From Catonia carolina (lineage: Eukaryota > Arthropoda > Insecta > Hemiptera > Achilidae), in NCBI GenBank assembly GCA_035578175.1, contig JAQMRL010000004.1, forward strand, positions 74,625,901-74,689,900: 64,000 bases of DNA, in the 5' to 3' direction. The translations under genes and the position numbers were made by a program. The notes under the pieces were generated by a model. The model was not told the DNA's origin, ran no database searches, and saw only the letters and a program-made list of their open reading frames with translations. The stretch's first letter is position 1. Each line of letters begins with the position of its first letter. Positions 42,022 through 53,654 of the stretch are shown here, piece after piece.

Positions 42022-42830
42022 GTAAGTGATTCAAATGTTTTTAACAGCAATTTGTTAGAACAAATTTATTATTTTGTTATGTTCCTGATGTGTTATTAAA
42101 TAACAGCAAATTTTTTTGTAGGTCTACGTGTGTTGTCAAATAACCTAACATTGCAAAAAAGTAGCAGTATGTTTGCACCAAAACTCGTGATTTAATTGTT
42201 TATTCTATATATATTCTAGACAATGTAATTTTCTAATTATCCTTTAGCATTCAATTTTATATTTAACATAAAGTAAATCATGATAGCTTTATCATTATAA
42301 TTTGTGTTCCAGTAGACTAAGGTTTACTTATTACAGCTCTGGTAGCCTATTAAATACAAATTTAACTTGACCTGCTTAAACACATTGTTAAGTTATTTAT
42401 TTTTATGCTAAGCTTGTTCACAATCAGGACCCACAGGAAATCACATTCTGAAATTTTTTAAAACTAGTCTTAGAAATTACCCTACCGTGTAGATGTCTTT
42501 CATTTTATTTACATAATTATTCTGCAATACTTGTGTTATATTATGAAGCAGTAATTTTTTACCTCACTAAAGGTTAGATTTTGTTAGTTGCGTTTTTTGG
42601 GTTTGAATGTTATATACAAGATGTAAGTTCGATGATTTTTTTTTACAACAATTCACAGTTTAGTTGTTATGGTGGTAAATTGATAGGCGTAAACTTGAAC
42701 TTGAACTATTTGTACCGTATATGACACATTTGGCTTTTATGCTAGCCAACATTTGTTAATATCCTAATAGGGTTGAATAAAAATGTTCACAAGAAATTTC
42801 TAGTCATAATTTGGCTGAGTATTATATTTT
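42022..42830. other. APPBP2 intron 1, first part
   Basis: AT-rich. No repeat family or exon is recognised. Confidence 0.4.
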
Positions 42831-43220
42831 TGCCCATTACAGACTGATGGAGTGTCAAATTTTTTACACTCAATCTGTTCATTGCAGGGCTAAAATAATT
42901 AGTTCTTTTTCTTATCACATGGTCAGTCAATTAAATGACTGAATCATTTAAGAACAGAAGAGGTAGAGGTGTAAATGACACTAATAAGAGTTATTTTCTC
43001 TGAAAGAAATGAATTTCATTATACAGCCAGACCCTGTGGTGAATGAAGTGAAGGTGTTATTTGCAGAGTGTAAAATATGAGCTTTTCAGAGAGCCCGGCA
43101 TGCTGATAAGCGTACTTTTCCATTCAGTGAGGAAGGCAATTGTAAACCACCTCACTCCTCGTTTTACTTAGTAAAACCTCTATAGGTTCAAACCAGCCTT
43201 TCGGCTGAGGACCTAAACAA
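42831..43220 (+). repeat. Family B dispersed repeat, copy 5
   Basis: Full length, TGCCCATTACAGACTG to AACCAGCCTTTCGGCTGAGG. The terminal hairpin stem and GAAA loop are intact. Confidence 0.8.
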
Positions 43221-43309
43221 TATTTTAATTATATTTTTGCAAAAAATGAAACATAGGAAATTCATTCAACAATAAATCCCTTTAATGCATCCTGCTGCTT
43301 AAAATCAGT

Positions 43310-43830
43310 TGTATTTTCTTTGTTTTTTGCTTTTACGACCTCATAGGATCACTTTAGTTCAATTTCTGGACCACTCCATTCTGTAATCGGTTCTTCTTAT
43401 TCCCGGAGCATTTAAATTGTTTTATTCTTGCTTCTTTCCTTTTCGCCCATATCTTTTTTAGGTGTTTGGACCATTTGGTGCCTGTCCTCATCCAAATACA
43501 CCCTGTTAGACTATTCCTTTCTACTTATAGGCTCAAATATTAACACATTTGTTTTAATTAGCCTGTCATTTTTCTAAATATTTTAATCAGATCCTTTCTT
43601 GAAATTCTCAACTCTTCCATATTCTGTTGGACTTCCTTTATCCATTTCACTTTTGTTGTTTTTTTCCAGTAAAAGTTGATTATTTAGTTAGCAAGTCTGG
43701 TGTTTTCTGCTCTTAAGTAGGTGCCCCAAGTTTTGATGATGGAATTCTTTTTTTCCTGAAGAAATTTGTTACCGATGTTATTATCTTATATATATACTTC
43801 TTCATTTGAGATTATCCTCAACTGTGCTAC
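43310..43830 (-). pseudogene. Decayed non-LTR retrotransposon C-terminus
   Basis: On the - strand, in broken frames: RISRKDLIKIFRKMTG, DEDRHQMVQT, KKDMGEKERSKNK and EWSGPEIELK. The pattern of a short acidic helix followed by charged WxxxxK residues matches the extreme C-terminus of the element family at 1490-1960 and 12580-13256. It is lodged between two family-B copies. Confidence 0.4.
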
Positions 43831-43884
43831 TATGTATTTCTTGTTTATGCATTTTCTGACTATTATATTTTATATAATAGATTT

Positions 43885-44274
43885 ACGCCCATAACAGAAA
43901 GGTGGAGTGTCAAATTATTTACATTCAATCTGTTCATTGCAGGGCTAAAATAAATAGTTCTCTTTTCTTATCACATGGTCAGCCAATTAAATGACTATAT
44001 AATTTAAGAACAGAAGAGGTAGAGGTGTAAAAGATACTAATCAGATATATCTTCTCTGAATATAATGAATTTCATTATACAGCCAGACCCTGTGGTGAAT
44101 GAAGTGAAGGTGTCATTTGCATAGTGGAAAATGTGCTTTTCATAGGGCCCGGCATGCTGATAAGCGTACTTTTCCACTCAGTGAGGAAGGCATGGTAAAC
44201 CATCTCACTCCTCATTTTACTTAGTAAAACCTCTACAGGTTCAAACCAGCCTTTCGGCTGATGACCTAATCAAC
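43885..44274 (+). repeat. Family B dispersed repeat, copy 6
   Basis: Nearly full length, CGCCCATAACAGAAAGGTGG to AACCAGCCTTTCGGCTGATG. It has several small deletions relative to copies 4 and 5. Confidence 0.8.
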
Positions 44275-44275
44275 G

Positions 44276-44525
44276 TAATAGATTTATACAATAAATTTCA
44301 CCAACCTTTTTATGCTGCCTTGTTACAGTTACAGTTTTAAAACTGTAAGTTTGTGTAGATGACTGAAGATATAATTATCTTCTATAGATTGTAAATAAAC
44401 AGTTTTAGTTTCAAACGATATTGTGTACTCAGATGATGGTAAATCCACAGAAACACGTGTAAATTGTAAATCGTAGAGATCAAGGCAGCATAAAAAGGTT
44501 GGTGAAATTTATTGTATAAATCTAT
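44276..44525. mobile_element. 250-bp inverted-repeat element with degenerate hammerhead-like motif
   Basis: Perfect inverted ends of about 45 bp: TAATAGATTTATACAATAAA leading into TTCACCAACCTTTTTATGCT at the left, with the inverse at the right. On the + strand, 44426-44464 carries TACT, CAGATGA, a broken stem II, GAAA and ACACGTGTAAA, a decayed version of the hammerhead-like motif of the 30111-30900 palindrome. No coding capacity is seen. Confidence 0.65.
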
Positions 44526-44734
44526 TATATAAATAGAATGGGAAATTCAGTTGGTGGGGACCTAATTGTAAATCTGTTTTCTTAGTTGAATGTCCAATGT
44601 TTCAGCTATGGTCAGTGAAATAAAATTTCTTTGTATGGGTTTCCCACTAATCACTTATATCCTCTGTTAAGCAATTTGGAGTTCCATTTCGTTACCTTGA
44701 CTTGACTATTATGAGTAAACAATTTTATAAATTA

Positions 44735-44855
44735 CAGTATAAATGAAATTTATCACCTGACCTTTGGTTGCTTTATAAATAAAAAAAACTTACACGCGTT
44801 TCGGTGGATTCAGTCATGTAGATTAACTGAATTAAAACACTGTCTGCATTTTAAT
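44735..44855 (-). repeat. Fragment of the hammerhead-like palindromic family
   Basis: ACAGTATAAATGAAATTTAT, CCTTTGGTTGCTT and CTTACACGCGTTTCGGTGGA match 60062-60345. There the same sequence is split by a SINE, so this copy serves as an empty-site paralogue. Confidence 0.6.
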
Positions 44856-44859
44856 TTTT

Positions 44860-45768
44860 ACTTTTTAATTTTATATGAATATATAGGAAGAAAAGTATTG
44901 TTTTCATGTTGATTTTTCGAAATCAAGTTTTCACCAGATTTTCATGTTTTCAGACCCCCTGAATCCAAAAACCGTGTTTTTAGCGATTTGTGTGGGTGTG
45001 TGTGAACAGAATATCTCAATAACCGAATATCGTACAAACTTGAAACTTAAGTTACATACCACTATCGGACGTGACGCAAACATTTTCATCAAAATCGGTC
45101 AACTGGAAAGAGTACTTTATTCATGTTTTTTCATTTTTTGCGATTTTCTCAACTGGTCCTACGATTTTTAAAAAAATCGTCTTATTTACTTAATTTTTTA
45201 TGCTCTACAAGATAAAGTAGGCGCCATGTTTGCTGAAATTCTTGGTAAGGCTGTTTTCATGTAAAAAAATTGTTTTTTTAAGATTGCGGCTTTATTATGC
45301 ATTTTACCGCAAAAATGTATATAAATAAAGTTGTAGAGAATTTAAAATCCTACAACTTTTATTTCAACAATTTTTTTGTGTAAAGCTTAGTTTAGAGGTA
45401 ATTAGCAATTTTCGGTTTTTTTTCTCATGAAAACGGGTGAAAAATTTATTTTATTAAGATTTCGGCCTTAGTATGCATTTTATAACAAAAGTGAATATAT
45501 TAAAATTTATAGGAAATTAAAAGGTCTACAACTTTTATTTTAAGCATTTTTTTGTACAGTGCCTAGTTTAGCGTAAAAGCGATTTTCCGTATTCTTCAGC
45601 CAAACTGAGGTCGGTTTTCATTTTGCGTCTTTCCTATATGATTAAAATTAGGTTATGTTTATTGAGGTTAGTTTTTGTTTAATTTCTAATGTTTTATTAC
45701 TAATGTTAGGTTTATTGTTAATTATTTACATTGGCAAGAGAAAATTGTGTGAGCGTTTCACACCAGAT
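44860..45768 (+). mobile_element. HINE-like element copy
   Basis: Carries the standard order from ATATGAATATATAGGAAG to GCGTTTCACACCAGATTT. The 5' terminal ACTTTCTCTTGCC has decayed to ACTTTTTAATTTT. Confidence 0.75.
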
Positions 45769-45770
45769 TT

Positions 45771-45936
45771 TTTTTTTGTTTAACGTCACTCTTCTGCAAT
45801 TACTGCTAATACAGATGGTGAAGGATGAAATAATTTTTTTTGTAACGTATGAAAATATGCCATTCCTGAATGGGATTTGAACCCAAGACGGCATGATGAG
45901 AGACGAGCACGTTACCAACTACATCAATGTGGCCAG
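45771..45936 (-). repeat. tRNA-derived SINE, family A copy 2
   Basis: On the - strand: GGTAACGTGCTCGTCTCTCA, TTGGGTTCAAATCCCATTCA (B box), AGGAATGGCATATTTTCATA and a CACCATCTGTATTAGCAGTA body. It directly abuts the 3' end of a HINE-like copy. Confidence 0.8.
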
Positions 45937-46000
45937 CCAATTGTACGGTGTTGTTGTGTTCACGCCACTTCCTTTCAAACTCTTCCCTGAAGATCACTGA

Positions 46001-47002
46001 TTTTTACTTTCTCTTGCCTATATGAATATATAGGAAGGAAAGTATTGTTTTCATGTCGATTTTTTGAAATCGAGTTTTCACCGGATCTATACGTTTTCAG
46101 ACCCCCTGAACCCAAAAAACATGTTTTTAGCGATTGGTCTCTCTGTGTGTGTGTGTGTGTGTGTGCGCGCGCGCGTGTGCGTGCGTGCGTGCGTGCGCGT
46201 GTATGTGTGTGTGTGTGTGTGTGTGCGTGTGTGAACAGAATATCTCAAGAACGGAACATCGTACGAACTTGAAACTTAAAACTTAAGTTACATACCACTA
46301 CCGGACCCGACACGAACATTTTCATCAAAATCGGTGAACCGGAAGTAGTGGTAACTTAGTTTATTCCTATAATTTTTCACTTTTTTGCGATTTTTTTAAA
46401 AACTGGTCATACGATTTTTTTAAAAATCGCCTGGTTTACTTAATTTTTTATTCTCTACAAGATAGGGTAGGCGCCATGTTTGCTGAAATTCTGCGCGAGG
46501 CTGTTTATACGTAAAAACATTTTCTTTTTAAGATTGCGGCTTTAATATGCATTTTAGCGCAAAATGTTATATAATAAAAGTTGTAGAGAATTTAAAATTC
46601 TACAACTTTTATTTTGAACATTTTTTTTGTATAACGCTTAGTTTAGCAGTAATTAGCGATTTTCTGTTTTTTTCTCACGAAAACGTGAGAAAAATCGATT
46701 TTTTAAGATTTCGGCCTTAGAATGCATTTTATGACAAAAGTGTATAAAATAAAATTTATAGGAAATTAAGAGATCTACAACTTTTATTTTAAGCATTTTT
46801 TTTTTACAGTGCCTAGTTTAGCGTGAATGAGCGATTTTCCGTATTTTTAAGCCAAACTGAGGTCGATTTTAATTTTGCGTATTTCATTAATTTTTTTTGA
46901 GGTTAGTTTTTTGTTTATTTCTAATATTTTATTACTAATGTTAGGTTTATTGTTAATTATTTGCATTGGCAAGAGAAAGTTGTGTGAGTGTTTCACACCA
47001 GA
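46001..47002 (+). mobile_element. HINE-like element with expanded TG/CG microsatellite
   Basis: Best-preserved full-length copy: TTTTTACTTTCTCTTGCC start, GGCAAGAGAAAGTTGTGTGA and TTCACACCAGA end. At 46141-46230 the family's short TG stretch has expanded to about 90 bp of TG, CG and TGCG repeats. Internal hairpin AAAGTTGTAGAGAATTT / AAATTCTACAACTTT is intact. Confidence 0.85.
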
Positions 47003-47009
47003 TTTTTTT

Positions 47010-47690
47010 TTCTAAATATTTTCTTTATTATATATAATATGTCTTCTGTGTCGATTTTTGCATCTTTAAAGTCATTCAATGTTATCCTGGACCATGCTGG
47101 TTTGGTTTTGAGATTTATTATTTTATCAAAAATTTGTTTTGTCAATCTGCTGTCATTAATTCTTGCCACTTATTCGAAAAATACAAGTCTTTAATTACTT
47201 AGTTTAAAATAAAATGTCAGTAAATGTAAAAGGAATAATTGCTTTTATATGCTGATAATCCTACTCAAAAGTAAATATTTTAGGTCTGTTCTGTACTATT
47301 TTTGTAATAATTATTGTACTTTTATCTGTTCTATATTTATTTAGGCTATTTTTCTTTACTTTCTAATTGTGCAAATACACTATTATCTACGACCATTTAA
47401 TTTAATTTATATGTGCATAACTTTCATGTTACCGTATAATTATCTGTTTTTTGTATTATCTGAATTATCATTTATTTATTTTTTTCAAGAATTAAATCTG
47501 AGTAAATTAGGTATATTTAAGGAAAATTTTTAGTTTCAACTTCTTGTATTTTTCTATGTTTCATTCCTTTCTTATTTCCAGACTTCTTAAAATCTTTTAA
47601 ACATTTAATTTCCCCTATTTTCATCAGAGAATTTTGATTCCCTGTAGTTGATTTTTTTTATCCTCCTCAGAAATTTTTACTCTAAATAAT
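47010..47690 (-). pseudogene. Decayed non-LTR retrotransposon sequence
   Basis: On the - strand near 47200-47050 broken frames read RLTKQIFDKIINLKTKPAWS, then RITLNDFKDAKIDTED. This matches NRLAKQVYERIMKLKIKPAW and the following DCLTAGITIED of the copy at 12580. The remainder to 47690 is AT-rich and unassigned. Confidence 0.45.
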
Positions 47691-48617
47691 AAAATCTGGC
47701 GTGAAACATTCACACAACTTTCTCTTGCCAATGCAAATAATTGACAATATAATGTAACATTAGTAATAAACAAAAAAACTATCCTCGATAAACATAACCT
47801 AATTTTACTCATGAGTGAAAGACGCAAAATGAAAATCGACCTCAGTTTGGCTCTGTAGAGAAAAATGCTCTAAACAAAAGTTGTAGATCTTTTAATTTCC
47901 TATAGATTTTATTATATACACTTTTGTTGTAAAATGCATACTAAGGCCGAAATCTTAAAAAAATCGATTTTTCACACGTTTTCGTGAGAAAAAACAGAAA
48001 ATCGCTAATTACTGCTAAACTAAGCGGTATACAAAAAAATGTTTAAAATAAAAGTTGTAGGATTTTTAATTCTCTACAACAAAAAAAAAAAATGTTTAAA
48101 ATAAAAGTTGTAGGATTTTTAATTCTCTACAACTTTTATTATATAAATTCTTGCGCTGAAATGCATATTAAAGCCGCAATCTTAAAACAAATCATTTTTT
48201 TACGTGAAAACAGCCTCACTCAGAATTTCAGCAAACATGGTGCCTACCCTATCTTGTAGAGCATAAAACATTTAGTAAATAAGGAGATTTTTAAAAAAAT
48301 TGTAGGACCAGTTTTTGAGAAAATTGCAAAAAAGTGAAAAATTACACGAATAAACTACTACTTCCGGTTGACTGATTTTGATGAAAATGTTCGTGTTGGG
48401 TCCGGTAGGGGTATGTAACTTAAGTTTCAAGTTTGTACGATTTTCCGTTCTTGAGATATTCTGTTCACACACACATAGACCAATCGCTAAAAATGTGTTT
48501 TTTGGGTTCAGGGGATGTGAAAACGTGTAAATCCGGTGAAAACTCGATTTCGAAAAATCGACATGAAAACAATACTTTCCTTCCTATATATTCATATAGG
48601 CAAGAGAAAGTAAAAAT
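47691..48617 (-). mobile_element. HINE-like element, reverse copy with internal tandem duplication
   Basis: Full length in reverse orientation. A unit of about 52 bp containing AATAAAAGTTGTAGGATTTT and ctctacaac is duplicated in tandem (about 48020-48130), using the family's internal hairpin arm. It forms an inverted pair with the copy at 46001-47002. Confidence 0.8.
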
Positions 48618-48865
48618 CGGAGCTAAACTTTGTTTCATCATCGCAATCTGAATCCATAAATCCTAGTTTTTGCATTTCCTGTTCTTGTATGTAATTGAAA
48701 GTCCTTGTATTCAGATCACAGCAGTTATCCAAAATCTGTTAGTTTAATCTATTGGTGGTCATTCTTTTAATATGTGCGAAAACTCTGTATTTTGTTTTTG
48801 TTACTGATTCTATAATAAAGATATTTAATTTTTCACTGTCCTGTTACAGCTTCTATAACGCTTGT
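48618..48865 (-). pseudogene. Possible non-LTR retrotransposon remnant
   Basis: On the - strand a short stretch reads KTKYRVFAHIKRMTTNRL. FxGHIxRMxxNRL is characteristic of the region after the polymerase palm in the same element family. It is heavily decayed. Confidence 0.35.
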
Positions 48866-49800
48866 TTTTTACTTTCTCTTGCTCTTGCCTATATGAATGT
48901 ATAGGAAAGAAAGTATTGTTTTCATGTCGATTTTAAGAAATAGTTTTCACTAGATCTACACGTTTTCAGACCCCCTGAACCCAAAAAACATTTTTTTAGC
49001 AATTGGTCTGTGTGTGCGTGTGTGTGTGAACAGAATATCTCAAGAACAGAACATCGTACGAACTTGAAACTTTAAAAACTTAAGTTAGACACCACTAGAG
49101 GACCCAACACGAACATTTTCATCAAAATTGAATTCATCAACTGGAAGTAGTAGTTTATTCGTGTAATTTTTCACTTTTTTGCAATTTTCTCAAAAACTGG
49201 TCCTACGATTTTTTTAAAAATCGCCTGGTTTACTAAATTTTTTATGCTCTACAAGATAGGGTAGGCGCGATGTTTGCTGAAATTCTTGGTGAGGCTGTTT
49301 TCAGGTAAAAAAATTGTTTTTTTTAAGATTGCGGCTTAAATATGCATTTTAGCGCAAAAATGTATATAATAAAAGTTGTAGAGAATTTAAAATCCTACAA
49401 CTTTTATTTATATAAATTTTTTTGTATAATGCTTAGTTTAGCGGTAATTAGCGATTTTCTGTTTTTTTCTCACGAAAACTTGTTAAAAATCGATTTTATT
49501 AAAGATTTCGGCCTTAGTATGCATGACAAAAGTGTATATAATAAAATTTATAGAAAATTAAAAGAACTACAACTTTTATTAAGAGCATTTTTCTCTACAG
49601 AGCCTAGTTTAGCTTGAGAGAGTGATTTTCTGTATTTTTAAGCCAAACTGAGGTTGATTTTCATTTTGCGTCTTTCTCTCATGATTAAAATTAGGTTATG
49701 TTTTTTGTTTATTTCTAATGTTGTATTACTTACTAATGTTAGGTTTATTGTTAATTATTTGCATTGGCAAGAGAAAGTTGTGTGAGTGTTGCACACCAGA
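48866..49800 (+). mobile_element. HINE-like element copy beside APPBP2 exon 2
   Basis: TTTTTTACTTTCTCTTGCTC start and GTGTTGCACACCAGA end; the 3' hairpin is slightly altered. It has all internal blocks. It ends 137 bp before the exon at 49937. Confidence 0.8.
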
Positions 49801-49936
49801 TTTTTAGTATTTGTTAAATCTGATAACTTAATGTAGACCTAGCAACTAAAGCCATCAGAATACATATTTATAATTTATCTAATTAATGAAGTAATAGAAT
49901 GTGTGTAATTAATAAAATTGTTTTGTTTCGTTTCAG

Positions 49937-50050
49937 TTGTATAAAGAAAATAAGCTGTGTCCGTTATGTTTTGAGTTTAGCGATCTTGATGTCTTTGTCC
50001 GTATGTTAAAAGTTACAAATAAACGATTATGCCTTCTGAAAAGTTTTCAG
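49937..50050 (+). CDS. APPBP2: Amyloid protein-binding protein 2, second coding exon
   Basis: The 38-codon exon lies between the acceptor tttcgtttcag and the donor gtaaga. It encodes LYKENKLCPLCFEFSDLDVF, then VRMLKVTNKRLCLLKSFQ. It aligns with the APPBP2 segment LYQQGRLCQLGSEFCELEVF, whose next helix is AKVLRALDKRHLLHHCFQ. Phase is 0 at both ends. The exon is stranded between repeats: a HINE-like element ends 137 bp upstream, and a family-B repeat in reverse orientation begins about 25 bp after the donor. Neither disturbs the splice consensus. Confidence 0.92.
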
Positions 50051-50075
50051 GTAAGAATACAGTTGTTTCATTTTT

Positions 50076-50468
50076 GTTGTTGTTTAGGTCAACAGCCGGA
50101 AGGCTGGTTTGAACCTCTAGAGGTTTTACTAAGTAAAACAAAGAGTGAGGTGGTTTACCACTGCCTTCCTCACTGAGTGGAAAAGTACGCTTATCAGCAT
50201 GCCGAGCCCTCTGAAAACAACATATTTTCCACTCTGTAAATGACAACTTCACTTCATTCACCACAGGGTCTGGCTGTACAATAAAATTCATTACTTTCAG
50301 AGAAGATAACTCTGATTAGTGTCTTTTACACCTCTACCTCTTTTGTTCTTAAATGATTCAGTCATTTAATTGACTGACCATGTGATAAGAAACAGAACTA
50401 TTTATTTTAGCCCTGCAATGAACAGATTGAGTGTAAATAATTTGACACTCCACCTGTCTGTTATGGGC
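50076..50468 (-). repeat. Family B dispersed repeat, copy 7
   Basis: Full length in reverse, starting GTTGTTTAGGTCAACAGCCG, 25 bp after the APPBP2 exon 2 donor. The hairpin loop is GGAA with an intact CAGCC/GGCTG stem. Confidence 0.85.
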
Positions 50469-50511
50469 AGAATTTTCAAGTTTCATTTTTATGACTGTAA
50501 TTTCTCTTTAA

Positions 50512-51492
50512 CCCTTTCGAAATGGACTGTTACTCGTTAAACAGAAGAATTGCAAAATTTAAAACGCGCTTTCAAAACAACTGTTTTATCTAATGTCACT
50601 ACTGATGAAAAATTCTGAAAATATTACAGTTGATTCATATAATACGTACACGCTTTTTGAATATAATTACAACAAAATTGATTGATAATTCTTTGCATTT
50701 AGGCGAGCGAAATTTTCAACTGCGAAAATATTTGTGTTTACTTTATTTTTTTACTATAACGAGCTTAAATTTCAGTTAAGCAAAAAATTTATAGAACATG
50801 TTTGTAGACAAGAGTTTACTGGAATAAATGTTATTTTTTATTTAAATTTCCGTAAATATTTGATGAAGTTACAAAATGTTTAACATGAGTCCATTTTCAC
50901 ATCACAGGGAAGCATGAAGGGATGGTATTTTACATTCTTTACGGTGATGTCACAGAGCCACTATTATATTTACGTTACAGCTGTAAGCAAAGCAATGTAG
51001 AAAATTCTTTTCCCTACAACCACGTGTTTTGAAAAATTCTGTAGGTGCGGTTAGAAGGAAGCCGTTACAAGTCCTTTGCAACCCGGCAAAGTATCGAATT
51101 TTTTGCCTCTGTGATGGTAAACCCCCACCTGAAAAGTAAAATGGATTAGTCTTCCTTTTTCAAGAGCAAACGCCGTAACAGAATCGTCATAGCTTCAACA
51201 CAAACTAAAGAACATGCATGTTGACTTACACACGAGCTACACGGATTTCCATTCAAAACAAACAATTCCCAAACTATCAATGCTACCTACACACTATAGA
51301 GGGAATAAAAATTTCCCCTGTTATGATATTCTATTTCTGTAAATACTATTAGACGCGTTAAAGAATTCCCTACTAGAAAAGTACAATATTTACTGGTTTC
51401 CGACTTATACTGACCTTGTAGAAACACATTTTATCGCCCCAACCACAATCCATTCGGCATCATCTAAAATTAGATTACCAGTGTGAACAGGG
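50512..51492. mobile_element. TTAA-flanked non-autonomous element, copy 2
   Basis: Begins CCCTTTCG after TTAA and ends GAACAGGG before TTAA. Collinear with 6266-7188 over nearly its entire length with scattered substitutions and indels, including a small AAATTCTGAAAATATTACAG difference. Confidence 0.65.
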
Positions 51493-51496
51493 TTAA

Positions 51497-51811
51497 CATT
51501 CTTCAACCTCTTTATGTCATTGGTTAGTAGTTCTTATCAGCTTTGTATAATACTCTTATTTACTTGATGTCTACTTAAATTTAAAACTCTGAAGGAGTAA
51601 AAAGGGTATAATTAGGGCATTTTCCTCCTCCTTTGCTTTTCCTGTCAACAGTCTGGTGGCTGCCTCTCTGCCAAAAAAATGAAAAATTTTTCCAATCTAA
51701 AAAACAGACTCTTTCACACTATATCAAATTCCCATTGCCGCATCCCTAACTGCGTAATACTGTACTTGAATGCCTCCTTCACTCCCCTTCATGGAGGAAT
51801 ATATCCATAGC
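51497..51811. other. APPBP2 intron 2, unassigned part
   Basis: Slightly CT-rich. No family is recognised. Confidence 0.35.
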
Positions 51812-51824
51812 ACTTTGAAATAGC

Positions 51825-52203
51825 AGTCCCGGTTTTGCCCGGTAACTATGGCAGTCCCGGTTTTGCTGTATGGCAGTGAAAGTTGGACCATGACGCAACG
51901 AGAGAGAACTCTAATACAAAGTGCAGAAATGAAGTTTTTAAGGGCGACGGCAGGCTATAACAGACTGGACATGAAACGTAATGAAAGTATTAGAGCAGAA
52001 TTACAGGTCCAACCACTATTAGACGGCATTGCGCGCTACAATTCCAGGTGGTGTGAACATGTGAATAGAATGCGAGAGGAAAGACTACCAGTCCAAATAT
52101 TAAGTTATGCCCCACGGGGTAGACGTGATAGAGGAAGACCGCTACGAAGATGGGTGCCGGAACAGGCTTTAGGCCTATCCGTGTTTGGGTGATGATGATG
52201 ATG
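51825..52203 (+). mobile_element. Short non-LTR retrotransposon 3' end with 13-bp TSD and GAT tail
   Basis: ACTTTGAAATAGC is repeated exactly at 51812-51824 and 52204-52216. In between, the + strand encodes VPVLLYGSESWTMTQRERTL, IQSAEMKFLRATAGYNRLDM, RWCEHVNRMREERLPVQILS, RRDRGRPLRRW and stops at TGA. A GATGATGATGATG tail precedes the second duplication. This is a severely 5'-truncated insertion of a reverse-transcriptase element, different from the other families here. The frame is intact, so insertion is recent. Confidence 0.9.
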
Positions 52204-52216
52204 ACTTTGAAATAGC

Positions 52217-52454
52217 TAAACAAGAAAGAAAATCTGAACCATTTATACTATAATAAGGAACATTTCTCAGAAGAATATTGCAACCTTCTTTTACATGGCT
52301 ATATTTAAAATCTGTCCAACCCCGTTTCAAATCTGTGCTTTAACCCAATTCTGAAGCTCAAAAAAAAACCAATAACAATGTTTTTGTTAGATTTTCTTTG
52401 AAACACTCTGTCCTGACATCTTATTCACCAAGCAATTGATACTTTACTATTTTT
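52217..52454. other. APPBP2 intron 2, unassigned part
   Basis: No recognised feature. Confidence 0.35.
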
Positions 52455-53072
52455 ACGCCGGTCCGTCGTTTGTATTTTGCCCATTGTTGGCGCTGTGACG
52501 TGGTTGCTGCTGCCGATAGATGGCCCAGCGGTCAAACCTCTCACAGTGCGTGTGCCAGTGGTAAGATATATTTGAGGGACCAATGAAAGCGATAGTTGAG
52601 AAGGTGATCAGACAGTATCAATTCCATCACTAGAGAAGGTCGATACGGAGGAAGAATTATCGCTCAACATTGAGTTTTTTCTTGCTCCATACACTTCCCT
52701 TCCCTACCCCATGATTTACCGGTGACTGCAACTCTCGTAGGCAGCGGTTAAAGGTGCTCGCTGTGTTGGCGACTGCTCCTATTCGTTTAAGCAGCGATAC
52801 AGACGACCCCGCTTCGCTTTACCGGCGACTGCTCCTCTCGTAGGCAGCAGTAAAAGTTGTTCGCTGCATCAGCAACTGCTCCTATTCGTTAAGCAGCTGT
52901 ACAGATGACCTCCCTTTCGCTTGCCAGCGGCTGCTCCTCTTGAGGTAGCAGTGAAGGTTTCCCCAACCATTTTCTTATTTTCCTTTTGAACTACACCGCC
53001 GGATGCCCTGCCGCTCCGGCCGGTCCTATGTTGGCTTTACCAATTTGACTACCACAAGCCGGTGGCAACACA
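52455..53072 (-). repeat. GC-rich composite repeat, copy 2
   Basis: Inverted relative of 9474-9992. It begins TTTTACGCCGGTCCGTCGTT and ends ACAAGCCGGTGGCAACAC. It contains four related units around GGCGACTGCTCCT and AGGCAGCGGTAAA, one more than copy 1. Confidence 0.65.
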
Positions 53073-53654
53073 ATCATGTGGTAACCCTTACGATAATGCC
53101 TTCATGAATGAACCTTTAATTCTGTTTTTTCCCCTTATAACTAATTTATCTGCAAGCAGTTAATTCCTAGTATTTTTTTGAGTTTCTTCTTCACTTTCTT
53201 GTGTATTCCATCCATAGTTTTAAGGAACATGAAGGAGAGAATTCTTCCTGTTAGAATCCAAAGCACAAAAGTAATGGGGTAGTGCAGATTCAGTTAAGCG
53301 GTAGGACTTACCTGCCTATTTAATTTACGAGTACTTTAGTTATCATTAATTTTCTTTGCAATGTCAAAAATCATATTATGGTTTTTTTGTATTATCTTAT
53401 GTATTTCTAATTTAATAAATTATCAGGGTTGATAAATTATCCAAAATGATCAATTAACAGGTGACAAATTATCAAATGTTCTACAGGTAATGCCTATGTA
53501 CAAATTTATTGCACTTCAAGGACATTAAAACTATTCAGGAACTGTTTATTCATAAATCACTGTCATATCATTGATGACAGGCATTCTTTGCAATTTTGAT
53601 TTTGATTAAATCGATCCACAATTTATTAATGTATACTTATCTTGTATAATCTCT
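53073..53654. other. APPBP2 intron 2, unassigned part
   Basis: AT-rich. No family is recognised. Confidence 0.35.

Noticed and set aside
46045..46272. 75-codon frame with a Val/Cys/Arg-rich middle
   Set aside because: The residues come from translating the TG/CG microsatellite of a HINE-like element.
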